In this document: positions 46,276 to 54,275 of the stretch, one piece after another | Layout: every line of letters starts with the position of its first letter | Position numbering within the stretch: position 1 is the first letter of the stretch | Source of the DNA: Humibacter sp. RRB41 | Lineage (GTDB): Bacteria; Actinomycetota; Actinomycetes; Actinomycetales; Microbacteriaceae | Reading direction: 5' to 3' | Length of the DNA stretch: 64,000 nucleotides | NCBI RefSeq assembly: GCF_022761015.1 | Contig: NZ_JAKWJQ010000003.1 | Coordinates: 372,001-436,000 of the forward strand | Made by a program: the position numbers and the translations under genes | The notes under the pieces: generated by a model | What the model was told of the DNA's origin: nothing | Database searches by the model: none | The model's input: only the letters and a program-made list of their open reading frames with translations

Positions 46276-47025
46276 TTATTCGGCGGGGCCTTCGTTGTAG
46301 ACGCCCGCTTCGACCTGTCCGCTCAGGCGCTGGATCTCGGCCATGATCGCATCCGTCGCCTCACGCCGCGCGCGGCCGCTGGTCGCCGGTCCGAACGACG
46401 ACACGTCGATCGGGGTGCCGAACGCCACCGTCACCCGCGCGAACTTCGGCAGGTTCTTTCCGACCGGCTGCAGTCGCTCCGTTCCGATCAGCCCGACGGG
46501 CACGACCGGGACCCCCGTGGTCAGTGCCAGCCAGGCGACACCGGTGCGACCGCGGTAGAGACGCCCGTCGCGGGAGCGGGTGCCCTCCGGGTACAGCGCG
46601 AACGCGTTGCCTGCCTCGAGGATGTCCCTGCTCAGCTCGAGCGCGTCCTGCGAGTCTCTGCCGGCACCGCGCTTAACACCGACGGCGCCGATCGCGGTGA
46701 AGAACACGCGCTTCACCCACCCGCTGATCCCATGGCCCTCGAAGTAGTGCGATTTTGCGAGGAACTGCACGGGTCTCGGTGCCACCACCGGAATGACCAC
46801 GCTGTCGATGAAGGAGAGATGGTTGCTGGCCAGGATGACCGCGCCCGACTTGGGCACGTTCTGCCTCCCGAGCACGCGCGGCCGGTACATCGCCCGTGCG
46901 AAGGGTGCGACGACGAAACGGCCGAACCCGTAGAGGAAGCCGATGCGAGGAGTGGGGGTGTCGATCTGCTGTCGCTGCGTCTGCACCGGTGTGTGCGGCG
47001 CGAGGACGCGCGACGTCGAAGTCAT
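46276..47025 (-). CDS. 1-acyl-sn-glycerol-3-phosphate acyltransferase (PlsC family)
   Basis: 249 residues. Motif I ASNHLSFIDSVV (His and Asp of the H-x4-D catalytic pair), motif III FALYPEGTRSRDG and motif IV VPVVPVGLIG are clear. The enzyme adds the second acyl chain to lysophosphatidate during phospholipid synthesis, or acts on a related acceptor. The ATG at 47025 is supported by a TATCGT box exactly six bases upstream. The protein has a hydrophobic N-terminal stretch (GFLYGFGRFVVAPFARAMY) that likely associates with the membrane. Confidence 0.9.
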   Translation of the reverse strand: MTSTSRVLAPHTPVQTQRQQIDTPTPRIGFLYGFGRFVVAPFARAMYRPRVLGRQNVPKSGAVILASNHLSFIDSVVIPVVAPRPVQFLAKSHYFEGHGISGWVKRVFFTAIGAVGVKRGAGRDSQDALELSRDILEAGNAFALYPEGTRSRDGRLYRGRTGVAWLALTTGVPVVPVGLIGTERLQPVGKNLPKFARVTVAFGTPIDVSSFGPATSGRARREATDAIMAEIQRLSGQVEAGVYNEGPAE

Positions 47026-47031
47026 GGTTCG

Positions 47032-47037
47032 ACGATA
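47032..47037 (-). promoter_or_regulatory. TATCGT -10 box of the PlsC gene
   Basis: Six bases separate TATCGT from the ATG at 47025, indicating leaderless transcription. Confidence 0.45.
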
Positions 47038-47078
47038 CGTCGCGGCATATGCCCTGCGGCGCATGCTCGTGACCGGTT

Positions 47079-47999
47079 CTACAGTCCCGTGCGCGGATCG
47101 GGGAAGCAGCGGGCGCCGTCTCTGAGGTTCAGACATCCGTCGTGCTGCACGGGGAAGGGCACGGTCAGCGGCGAGCCGAACCACTCCTTGTAGAGCCGCC
47201 AGAAGTTCAGGTTGCCGAACGTGGAGCAGTCGGTCATGACGTCGGGATGTCGCACGGTCTCCGGCGTCGGCTGGTACGGCGTGTAGTTGTAGAGGTTCGC
47301 CGTCGCTTGGTTGCGGATATTCACCACGCTCGATCCGCACTCGGCATTCGGGTGATAGAGGATCGACACCTTGCCGACGTGATACCGCCAGGACGAGCCG
47401 CCGACGGTGTACTCGCGGAATTGCCACGCAGCGTTGTACAGCTGGTTGAAGAAGCCGAAGTAGTCGGCGTCGCAGGCGGCTGTGTCGGGACATCCGTAGC
47501 CCGTCGCACGTTGGTAGCCGTACGCGCTCGGATGCGTGAGCAGGGACTGTTCCTTCTGCAGCAGTACCAGCAGCACCTTCGGGCTGACGCGGCACGCCTG
47601 CGCCACGGCGGCGATGATGGCGCTGGCCCGCTGCCCCTTCCCGCCGTGATACGCCGCGCAGTGGGCGTACTGCATGGGCTCGTCCTGGGTGTCCTGCCGG
47701 TAGTCGGCGAGACACGGCACCCCGTCGGAGGGCGTGCACTTCTTGGTCTCGAGGAAGCGCTGCACCTGGCGCGCGGTCATCGTGTCGGGATCGTAGAAGG
47801 CGGCGTCGCTGATGATGAGGCCCGCGTGGAAGGTCGCGTCGGATGTGGTCGTCTGAGCGGCAGGGCGCGGGACGACCGCCGCGAGAATGAGAAACGCGAG
47901 AACCGCGAGAACGGCGCTCGCGACGATCACGATGTCACCCGTTGAAGCGCGGAGAACCCATCCGCCCAGGCGCGCTGACTCGCGATCGCGTTCGGGCAT
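47079..47999 (-). CDS. Membrane-anchored extracellular protein, possible lytic transglycosylase-like fold
   Basis: 306 residues with one N-terminal membrane helix (IVIVASAVLAVLAFLILAAVV, about 24-45) and an external remainder containing eight or more cysteines, probably in disulfides (KKCTPSDGVPCLADY, AHCAAYH, GYGCPDTAACDADYFG). The segment VSPKVLLVLLQKEQSLL resembles the catalytic-Glu helix of lysozyme-like transglycosylases, and NQLYNAAWQFREY follows. Related actinobacterial proteins are often labelled hemagglutinin or hypothetical. A role in peptidoglycan turnover is a suggestion only. TAGTGT six bases ahead supports ATG 47999. Confidence 0.65.
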   Translation of the reverse strand: MPERDRESARLGGWVLRASTGDIVIVASAVLAVLAFLILAAVVPRPAAQTTTSDATFHAGLIISDAAFYDPDTMTARQVQRFLETKKCTPSDGVPCLADYRQDTQDEPMQYAHCAAYHGGKGQRASAIIAAVAQACRVSPKVLLVLLQKEQSLLTHPSAYGYQRATGYGCPDTAACDADYFGFFNQLYNAAWQFREYTVGGSSWRYHVGKVSILYHPNAECGSSVVNIRNQATANLYNYTPYQPTPETVRHPDVMTDCSTFGNLNFWRLYKEWFGSPLTVPFPVQHDGCLNLRDGARCFPDPRTGL

Positions 48000-48005
48000 G
48001 CACCG

Positions 48006-48011
48006 ACACTA
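48006..48011 (-). promoter_or_regulatory. TAGTGT -10 box of the 47999 gene
   Basis: Exactly six bases separate this box from the ATG at 47999. No Shine-Dalgarno is seen. Confidence 0.45.
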
Positions 48012-48070
48012 TGGGCTGGGGGCTCGGCTGTGCACGCGCAACGCGTCAGCCGTGGCGATCGGCTCCGCTG

Positions 48071-48709
48071 TCACGACCGGCGCTTGAGGACGGCCCCGGC
48101 GAGGGCGTCTTGCGAGGCGATCACGCCGTCCGCGAATCCGTAGCGCACCGACTCCTCCGCGTCGTACCAGGCATCCCTGTCGCCGTCGCGCAGAATCTCC
48201 TCGATCGTGTGCCCGGTCTGCTCCGCCGTGATCTTGGCCATCTCGTTCTTGAACTTCACGATCTGCTCGGCCTGCCTGCTGATGTCGGCGGCCGTTCCAC
48301 CGAAGCCGCCGTGCGGTTGATGCATGACGATCCGCGTGTTCGGCAGCACGAAGCGTTTGCCCGGCGTACCCGAGCTGAGCAGGAACTGTGCCATCGAGGC
48401 GGCGAAGCCGATACCCACCGTGAGGATGTCGGGGCTCACATAGCGCATCACGTCGTAGATCGCGAAGCCTGCCGTCACAGACCCGCCCGGCGAGTTGATG
48501 TAGAGCTGGATGTCGCGCTCCGGGTCGGCCGCAGCCAGCAGCAGCAGCTTCGCGCAGATCTCGTTGGCGACGGCGTCATCGACCTCGACGCCGAGAAAAA
48601 CGATGCGGTCGTCGAGCAGCTTGTCGAAGACCTGAGGGGGGATGCTTGCGGTGTCCGGCACGGGAATCCTTCCGTCGTGCGTCCCCGGTGGCGACGCTGA
48701 TGCGACCAT
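48071..48709 (-). CDS. clpP: ATP-dependent Clp protease proteolytic subunit, stand-alone paralogue
   Basis: 212 residues. The serine protease triad is visible: Ser in [14 protein letters not shown], His in [10 protein letters not shown], and an Asp near the C-terminus. [18 protein letters not shown] is the family core. The usual GQAASMGA is GFAASMAQ here. No second clpP or clpX is adjacent, so this is not the standard clpP1-clpP2-clpX locus. I used ATG 48709 with GGAGAG upstream; GTG 48661 would remove a 16-residue tail. A ClgR-like regulator is divergently encoded 108 bases away. Confidence 0.9.
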   Translation of the reverse strand: MVASASPPGTHDGRIPVPDTASIPPQVFDKLLDDRIVFLGVEVDDAVANEICAKLLLLAAADPERDIQLYINSPGGSVTAGFAIYDVMRYVSPDILTVGIGFAASMAQFLLSSGTPGKRFVLPNTRIVMHQPHGGFGGTAADISRQAEQIVKFKNEMAKITAEQTGHTIEEILRDGDRDAWYDAEESVRYGFADGVIASQDALAGAVLKRRS

Positions 48710-48734
48710 CGTGCGGCGCTCTCCGCGACGCCGG

Positions 48735-48749
48735 GCGGCTTTCTGCCGC
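48735..48749. promoter_or_regulatory. Inverted repeat between clpP and the ClgR-like gene
   Basis: GCGGC-TTTCT-GCCGC sits in the divergent intergenic region, 25 bases upstream of the clpP ATG and upstream of the regulator promoter. It is a candidate regulator site, although it is not an exact match to published ClgR boxes that I recall. Confidence 0.4.
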
Positions 48750-48805
48750 GGGCGACTTAGCTCACAGCAGAACCGATTTGCAGGCGTGCGAGACGGGTCG
48801 ACGCG

Positions 48806-48811
48806 TAGCCT
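48806..48811 (+). promoter_or_regulatory. TAGCCT -10 box of the ClgR-like gene
   Basis: Six bases separate TAGCCT from the ATG at 48818, suggesting leaderless transcription. Confidence 0.45.
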
Positions 48812-48817
48812 TGCGTC

Positions 48818-49183
48818 ATGCTCCTGCGACACGCGGTCGGATCGGCCATCAGGCGTCTGCGCCTCGCTCAGGGCCTCACCCTGCGCCAGGTCTCCGAGTT
48901 GTCGGCGGTGTCGCTGCCCTACCTCTCCGAGATCGAACGGGGTCGCAAGGAGCCGTCCAGCGAGATCATCCAGACGGTCTGCGCCGTGCTGGGCGTCACG
49001 CTTCGCGAATTGATGCACGAGACGGATGTCGAACTCGTTTCGGCTGAGCGCGGGCCGGGCGCGCAGGCAGTCGCCCCCGTGCTCGACCTGACGGTGCGAC
49101 GGCGCGAGGCCGCGCTGATCGCGCAGGCCGCGGCATCCCACCGGCCGTCCGAAAGCGGATCGGCGCAGTTGCTCGTCGCCTGA
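48818..49183 (+). CDS. XRE-family regulator resembling ClgR
   Basis: 121 residues. A helix-turn-helix of the Cro/CI type spans about 8-65 ([51 protein letters not shown] split at Leu positions), closely resembling ClgR, the actinobacterial activator of clp protease genes. The C-terminal half is short, with an [11 protein letters not shown] end; in ClgR the degradation signal lies at the C-terminus and this one ends in LLVA. The divergent clpP is the obvious target. The ATG has a TAGCCT box six bases upstream. Confidence 0.75.
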   Translation: MLLRHAVGSAIRRLRLAQGLTLRQVSELSAVSLPYLSEIERGRKEPSSEIIQTVCAVLGVTLRELMHETDVELVSAERGPGAQAVAPVLDLTVRRREAALIAQAAASHRPSESGSAQLLVA

Positions 49184-49326
49184 ACCGGCCACGGTCCTCA
49201 GTCTCCGCACTCCGTTCCTCTCTCGGCGCTCCTCTTTTCTCTGCGCTCCGTTCTCGCTTCCCAGCGTCGACAGAGCCGCATAGGGCACACTGAGGTGCCC
49301 CCTTTTCGTCTTCAGAAAGCTTTGTC

Positions 49327-50328
49327 GTGCGCACGAAGATCTCCGCCATCCTTGCCGTCTCCGCTGCAACCCTGCTGCTTGCAGGGTGCGCCGGCACGGC
49401 CTCCGGCAGTACCGCGACGTCGACGTCGTCCGCGAAATCGGCCTCGAGCGCCTGCACGCCACCGAAGTCCGGTTCGGTCTCCGACGCGGTCAAGGTCACC
49501 GGCGCCAAGAACGCAGAGCCCGCCGTGACGTTCACGAAGCCCTTGAAGGCGACCTCGACGGAGCGCAGCTACGTCACCAAGGGTGACGGCGCAGAGGCGA
49601 AGAAGGGCACGATGGTGGATGTCTCGCTGGTCGCCTACAACGGGACGAGCGGAGCCAAATTGGTCAGCAGCGGGTACGGAAGCGACGCCCCTGTTCCGTA
49701 TTCCGTGGGCGATTCCACTCTGATTCCGGGGATCACCGACGCCATCGAATGTGCGCCGGTGGGTTCGCGCCTCGTGACGACGGCCACCGCGAAGGCGGCA
49801 TGGGGCGGCGCAGACCCGACGCAGATCGGCCTGAAGACCACGGACACCGTGGTGTTCGTCGCCGACATCGTCGACGCGGTCCCCACGAAGGCCGATGGGG
49901 CGGCCCAGCCCGCGCAGGCCGGATTCCCGACCGTGAAGCTTGCCGCCAGCGGCAAGCCGACGATCACCATTCCGAAGGACACGAAGCCCTCGACGGAGAC
50001 CAAGGTCGAGGTCCTCAAGAAGGGGACCGGCGCCGCCGTCAAATCGACCGACGGCGTGTTCATCCAGTACCAGGGCGTCAACTGGCGAACCGGCAAGGTC
50101 TTCGACCAGAGCTGGGGCAAGTCGCTGCCCGTGCAGCCAGAGGCGGTCAGCGGTTTCGTCAAGGGCTTCCAGCAGGCACTCATCGGCCAGACCGTCGGAT
50201 CGCAAGTGCTCGTCGTCATCCCGCCTGCCGCCGGTTACGGCACGGCAGGCAGTTCACAAGCGGGGATCAAGGGCACCGACACGATCGTCTTCGTGATCGA
50301 CATTCTGCGAACCTTCGCCGCGTCGTAG
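49327..50328 (+). CDS. FKBP-type peptidyl-prolyl isomerase lipoprotein
   Basis: 333 residues. A lipoprotein signal peptide with lipobox LLLAGC (Cys21) anchors it on the outside of the membrane. Two FKBP-like domains follow: the first (about 70-190) is partial, the second (about 240-333) carries the family features [50 protein letters not shown] and [10 protein letters not shown]. Extracellular protein folding is the likely role. GTG start at 49327 without a clear Shine-Dalgarno. The 143 bases upstream are pyrimidine-rich (49205-49262) and otherwise featureless. Confidence 0.9.
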   Translation: MRTKISAILAVSAATLLLAGCAGTASGSTATSTSSAKSASSACTPPKSGSVSDAVKVTGAKNAEPAVTFTKPLKATSTERSYVTKGDGAEAKKGTMVDVSLVAYNGTSGAKLVSSGYGSDAPVPYSVGDSTLIPGITDAIECAPVGSRLVTTATAKAAWGGADPTQIGLKTTDTVVFVADIVDAVPTKADGAAQPAQAGFPTVKLAASGKPTITIPKDTKPSTETKVEVLKKGTGAAVKSTDGVFIQYQGVNWRTGKVFDQSWGKSLPVQPEAVSGFVKGFQQALIGQTVGSQVLVVIPPAAGYGTAGSSQAGIKGTDTIVFVIDILRTFAAS

Positions 50329-50355
50329 ACCGGCGGCTCTGTCACCGCTCGCAGA

Positions 50356-50361
50356 TACCAT
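50356..50361 (+). promoter_or_regulatory. TACCAT -10 box of dxr
   Basis: TACCAT followed by six bases and the dxr ATG, with no Shine-Dalgarno sequence. Leaderless transcript predicted. Confidence 0.45.
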
Positions 50362-50367
50362 GAGCGG

Positions 50368-51447
50368 ATGCGCAAGGTACTGATTCTCGGCTCCACCGGT
50401 TCGATCGGAACCCAGGCGCTCGACGTCATCCGAGCCAACGCGGACCGCTTCGAGGTCGTTGGCCTGTCCGCCGGCAGCGACAGGGAAGGGCTGAACGCCC
50501 AGGCAGCGGAATTCCGGGTCGAGCACACGGCACTCGGTGCCCACGAGTCCGAACAGCTCGTGCGCGACGTCGACGCCGACGTGGTGCTCAACGGCATCAC
50601 GGGATCTGTCGGGCTCGGTCCGACCCTCGCCGCACTCGAATCCGGTCGCACGCTCGCTCTGGCGAACAAGGAATCGCTGATCGTCGGCGGCGAACTGGTC
50701 TCCTCGATCGCGAAGCCCGGGCAGATCGTGCCTGTCGACTCTGAGCACTCGGCGATCGCGCAGGCGCTTCTCGCCGGCGACAAGCGCGAAGTGCGCAGGC
50801 TGGTGGTCACGGCATCCGGCGGCCCGTTCAGGGGAAGGAGCCGCGACGAGCTGAGGGATGTCACGCCGCAGCAGGCGCTCGCACACCCCACCTGGAAAAT
50901 GGGGCTGGTCGTCACGACCAACTCCGCGACACTCGTGAACAAGGGCCTCGAGGTGATCGAGGCGCACCTGCTGTTCGACGTGCCTTACGACAGCATCGAC
51001 GTCGCCGTGCATCCGCAGTCGATCGTGCACTCCATGGTGGAGTTCGTCGACGGTTCGACGATCGCGCAAGCGTCACCGCCCGACATGCGGTTGCCGATCT
51101 CGCTCGGCCTGGACTGGCCGCACCGGGTGGCCGGTGTCGGTGCTCCGCTCGACTTCGCGAAGGCGCAGTCCTGGACCTTCGAGCCGCTCGACGACGAAGC
51201 GTTCCCCGCCGTACGTCTTGCCAAGCGTGTCGGGCTCGCGGGATCGACCTACCCGGCCGTGTTCAATGCGGCCAACGAGCAGGCGGTCGCCGCGTTCCAC
51301 ACCGGGCGCATCGGCTTTCTCGACATCCTCGACATCATCGAACAGGTCGTCGACGATCACGAGCCTGCCACGTCCCTCGACCTCGACACGCTCGCCGAGG
51401 CGGAGCGCTGGGCACGCGAGACGGCCGACGTCGTCATCGCCTCGTAG
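50368..51447 (+). CDS. dxr: 1-deoxy-D-xylulose 5-phosphate reductoisomerase
   Basis: Second enzyme of the MEP isoprenoid pathway, converting DXP to MEP with NADPH. 359 residues, shorter than the 398 of E. coli. NADPH-binding [30 protein letters not shown], the metal and substrate residues [18 protein letters not shown], and [28 protein letters not shown] split by Gly and Val are all present. The gene order dxr, site-2 protease, ispG is the actinobacterial standard. Here about 2.8 kb and 4.5 kb of other genes have been inserted between these three. Confidence 0.96.
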   Translation: MRKVLILGSTGSIGTQALDVIRANADRFEVVGLSAGSDREGLNAQAAEFRVEHTALGAHESEQLVRDVDADVVLNGITGSVGLGPTLAALESGRTLALANKESLIVGGELVSSIAKPGQIVPVDSEHSAIAQALLAGDKREVRRLVVTASGGPFRGRSRDELRDVTPQQALAHPTWKMGLVVTTNSATLVNKGLEVIEAHLLFDVPYDSIDVAVHPQSIVHSMVEFVDGSTIAQASPPDMRLPISLGLDWPHRVAGVGAPLDFAKAQSWTFEPLDDEAFPAVRLAKRVGLAGSTYPAVFNAANEQAVAAFHTGRIGFLDILDIIEQVVDDHEPATSLDLDTLAEAERWARETADVVIAS

Positions 51448-51461
51448 CTCGGCGACGCGGG

Positions 51462-52385
51462 TCAGAGCCGCTCGCGGTACCACTCGGCTGTGGTGGTCAG
51501 GGCCTCGTGCCACGGCGTCTCCTCGGCCCCGAGCAGGTGGGATGTCTCGGTCGCGTCGATCACGAACGGCGTCGTGAACTGATAGCTCGACGCGTGGATC
51601 TCGCGCATCATCGGGCTGAAGACGCCGAGCGATCGCAGCATCCACTGCGGGTAAGCGGATGCCTCTCCCGACGTGCCGTAGATGGCGTTCAGCTGCGCCG
51701 CGATCTCCGCCCTCGGATGCGGGGCGCCGCTCGGCACATGCCAGATGCGCCCCCATGCGCCCGTCCAGTCCGACGCCGCGATCAACGTCGACACGATGTC
51801 GGGCAGGTAGCTCCAACTGTGGTCGAGCTCTGGGCTGCCGACACCGCGCGCCGTCTTCGACCTCAGGATGCCGGTGAAGAACGCGTCTCCGAGGTGCGCG
51901 GTCCCCGTTGCGCCCGGCCCGAAGTAGTCGCTTGCCCGCACTTCGACACCGCGGATCCGTCCCTGCTCCGTCGCCTCGCGCACGAGTTGCCAGCCGGCCT
52001 TGCGTACCAGTCCCTTCGTCTCATGCGTCGTCTCGGTCGAGTGTTCCGTCATCGGTCCGGTCGGCGTTCCGTATGGATAGAGGTTGCCCATCACGACGAG
52101 GGATGCCCCGGTGCGCTCGGCCGCCGTCACCGTCGCTGAGAAGATCGGCGGCCAGTCCTTCTGCCACGTCGTGTACGGCGGGTTCGTCGCGAGGAAGATC
52201 GTGTCGGCGTGCGCGGCCGCGCGGGAGACGGCATCCGGGTCGCTCGCATCGAGCGGCAGGGGCTGCGCGCCCTCGACCTTCCGGCCGGTACGCGTTCCGA
52301 CTCGTACCTCGTCGCCACGTTCGGCGAGCCGCTGCGCGAGCGGTGAGCCGATCAATCCGGCACCGAGAACGAGCGAAACGGCCAT
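51462..52385 (-). CDS. NAD(P)-dependent epimerase/dehydratase-like oxidoreductase
   Basis: 307 residues of the extended SDR (atypical) type. The Rossmann motif is LVLGAGLIGSPLAQRLAERGDEV, followed by TIFLATNPPYTTW and the active-site-like GNLYPYGTPTGP with Tyr. The C-terminal half resembles NAD-dependent epimerases acting on nucleotide sugars, but the substrate is unknown. I chose ATG 52385, since GGAG lies six bases ahead; the ATG six bases upstream overlaps that site. It is divergent from a TetR gene with a shared 110-base regulatory region. Confidence 0.8.
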   Translation of the reverse strand: MAVSLVLGAGLIGSPLAQRLAERGDEVRVGTRTGRKVEGAQPLPLDASDPDAVSRAAAHADTIFLATNPPYTTWQKDWPPIFSATVTAAERTGASLVVMGNLYPYGTPTGPMTEHSTETTHETKGLVRKAGWQLVREATEQGRIRGVEVRASDYFGPGATGTAHLGDAFFTGILRSKTARGVGSPELDHSWSYLPDIVSTLIAASDWTGAWGRIWHVPSGAPHPRAEIAAQLNAIYGTSGEASAYPQWMLRSLGVFSPMMREIHASSYQFTTPFVIDATETSHLLGAEETPWHEALTTTAEWYRERL

Positions 52386-52450
52386 CGACATCTCCGTAGG
52401 TTGGTGAGCGCTGCTCTGGTGACGATAGGGGAACCTGATGCGTATCTCAA

Positions 52451-52461
52451 GAGCGGTGCTC
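52451..52461. promoter_or_regulatory. Small palindrome in the epimerase/TetR divergent region
   Basis: GAGC-GGT-GCTC lies midway between the divergent genes, next to an AT-rich TAATAC (52464-52469) that could serve as -10 box for the TetR gene. A candidate operator. Confidence 0.35.
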
Positions 52462-52495
52462 ACTAATACTTTCGTGCGAGTGGCAGGATGGAGGG

Positions 52496-53212
52496 GTGAC
52501 AGACGGGTCAGTCCGTCGGGGGCGGAAGCCGGTGATCTCGCGCGAGCGCGTGCTCGACGCGGCGGCTGACGCGCTCGCGAACGCCGGCGCGGATTCGATC
52601 TCGCTGCGCGCCATCGCGCGGTCGCTCGGGGTGGTGAGCTCGGCGATCTATCGGCACTACTCCAGTCGCGACGAGCTGCTCACCGATCTGATCGTGCAGA
52701 CGCACGCGTCACTGGGGGAGCACGTGACGCGCGCCGAGGCATCCGTCGCATCGTCGGACACCCGAGAGCGGTTCGCCGTGATCGTGCGAAGCACGCGTGC
52801 GTGGGCGGGGCAGAATCCGCATCGCTACGCGCTCATCTACGGCACGCCGGTTCCCGGCTACCGGGCACCGCAGTCGATCCTCGAGCCCGCGGCGGTGGTC
52901 GGTTCGCTCATCGCGAGAGTCATCGCGGATGCCGCGGCATCCGGCGGCACGCTCCCCGCCGACCCTGCACGCGACGCCGCTGCTCCCGCGTTCGTCCCAC
53001 TCGCCGAGGCGTTCGGCCTGGAGCCCGAGCTCGCGCCGGCGGTTGCGGAAGGGGTCGCGGTGTGGTCGCAGCTGTTCGGGCACCTGTCCTTCGAGCTGTT
53101 CGGCCACTACGTCGGCGTCGTCGATGATGTGGATGCCTATACGGAGTTCCTCATCGCCGACATGAGCAGGCGGCTGGGTCTCTCCCGACCGGCCGAGCGT
53201 TCGCAAGGCTGA
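52496..53212 (+). CDS. TetR/AcrR-family transcriptional regulator
   Basis: 238 residues. Helix-turn-helix near 15-65 (ERVLDAAADALANAGADS, then LGVVSSAIYRHYSSRDELL) with a C-terminal domain of the WHG type (RYALIYGTPVPGYRAP, LFGHLSFELFGHYVGV). It is divergent from the oxidoreductase gene and probably controls it. GTG start at 52496 directly after GGATGGAGG. The C-terminus converges on the DsbA-like gene with 18 bases between. Confidence 0.88.
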   Translation: MTDGSVRRGRKPVISRERVLDAAADALANAGADSISLRAIARSLGVVSSAIYRHYSSRDELLTDLIVQTHASLGEHVTRAEASVASSDTRERFAVIVRSTRAWAGQNPHRYALIYGTPVPGYRAPQSILEPAAVVGSLIARVIADAAASGGTLPADPARDAAAPAFVPLAEAFGLEPELAPAVAEGVAVWSQLFGHLSFELFGHYVGVVDDVDAYTEFLIADMSRRLGLSRPAERSQG

Positions 53213-53230
53213 CCGGCCGGGACCCGCCGG

Positions 53231-54142
53231 CTACTTGGTGGCCGTCGGAGTCGGCGTCGGCGTCGAGGTCGACGCGGAGGCGCTGACAGCCGACTCGACG
53301 AACGAGGCGAAGGTGCTGGCATCCGTCAGCGAGCCGTTGTACTGCTGACCGTTGACGATCACCGTCGGTGTGCCGCTCACCTTCGCGACCGAGGAGTTCG
53401 CGAGCGGCTTCGTCAGCGAACGCGTGGTCGACGCTGCCACCCAAGAGGAGAATTTGTTGTTGTTCACACACTTCGTGATGTCGGAGGAACTCGCACCGGC
53501 GCCCTTGAGTATCGACAGGATCTTCGTGTCGGTCAGACCGCTGGTGTTCTCGGCAGGTTGGTCCTTGAACAGGGCCGTATTGACGGCGTAGTACGCGTCT
53601 GGCTTGTAGTTGGCCACACACGCGGCGGCGTTCATCGCGCGCGACGAATACTTCGTGCCGTTGCTGGAGGCATCCAGCATCGCCAGCGGGTGGATCTCCA
53701 ACTGTGCGATGCCCGCGTCGAGCCACTGGCCGATCTGGGTCGTGTTCGCCGTCTCGAATTCCTGGCAGTAGGGGCACTGGTAATCGAGGTACACGGTGAT
53801 GTAGGCCTTGGTCGTGGTGTCAGGCTGTGACGTCGCGATTGGAGTCGCTCCTGGCTGCAGCGCAGGAGTGCGCACGGCCTTCGTGGTCGACGTGAGCACG
53901 ATGCCGTTGCTGATCATGTTCTTGGGACCGGCGGAGGTCTGGCCTTGCGGAATCGAGTTCACGATGACGAGCGCGACCACGGCGAGCACCGCGACGATCA
54001 CCACGCCGATCGACCCCTGGATGATCCACCTGCGCGTGCGGGCCTTTCTCTTCGCCTCTTCGCGCAGGAGCCGTGCGTGCTCGCGAGCTTCTTCGCGACG
54101 GTCCTTCTTGCTCGGTCCGTTCGCGCCGCGGCCAGTAGCCAT
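53231..54142 (-). CDS. DsbA-like thioredoxin-fold membrane protein
   Basis: 303 residues. A charged cytoplasmic N-terminus (about 1-38, with coiled-coil character) leads to one membrane helix (IIQGSIGVVIVAVLAVVALV, about 40-62). The extracellular thioredoxin fold has the redox motif CPYC (C123, C126) and the cis-proline loop SGTPTVIVNGQ. A Ser/Thr/Pro tail ends the protein. It belongs to the Thioredoxin_4/DsbA branch common in actinobacteria and likely forms or isomerises disulfides in secreted proteins. Two further cysteines lie in NAAACVANYK and ITKCVNNNK. Confidence 0.92.
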   Translation of the reverse strand: MATGRGANGPSKKDRREEAREHARLLREEAKRKARTRRWIIQGSIGVVIVAVLAVVALVIVNSIPQGQTSAGPKNMISNGIVLTSTTKAVRTPALQPGATPIATSQPDTTTKAYITVYLDYQCPYCQEFETANTTQIGQWLDAGIAQLEIHPLAMLDASSNGTKYSSRAMNAAACVANYKPDAYYAVNTALFKDQPAENTSGLTDTKILSILKGAGASSSDITKCVNNNKFSSWVAASTTRSLTKPLANSSVAKVSGTPTVIVNGQQYNGSLTDASTFASFVESAVSASASTSTPTPTPTATK

Positions 54143-54262
54143 CTGCCATCCTCAACTCGATCAGGGGGGTGTCGGAACGAGGGTAGCGTGACCCGGCTAT
54201 GCGTTTCGTGAGCGGATGCCGCTGAAAGGCTCCGTTCGGGGAGCGCACAGATGTCATCCGGT

Positions 54263-54268
54263 TAGCAT
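54263..54268 (+). promoter_or_regulatory. TAGCAT -10 box of the site-2 protease gene
   Basis: The sequence GTTAGCAT is identical to the box of the TetR gene at 19716-19722 and lies seven bases before the ATG at 54276. Leaderless transcription is likely. Confidence 0.45.
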
Positions 54269-54275
54269 TTCGCAT

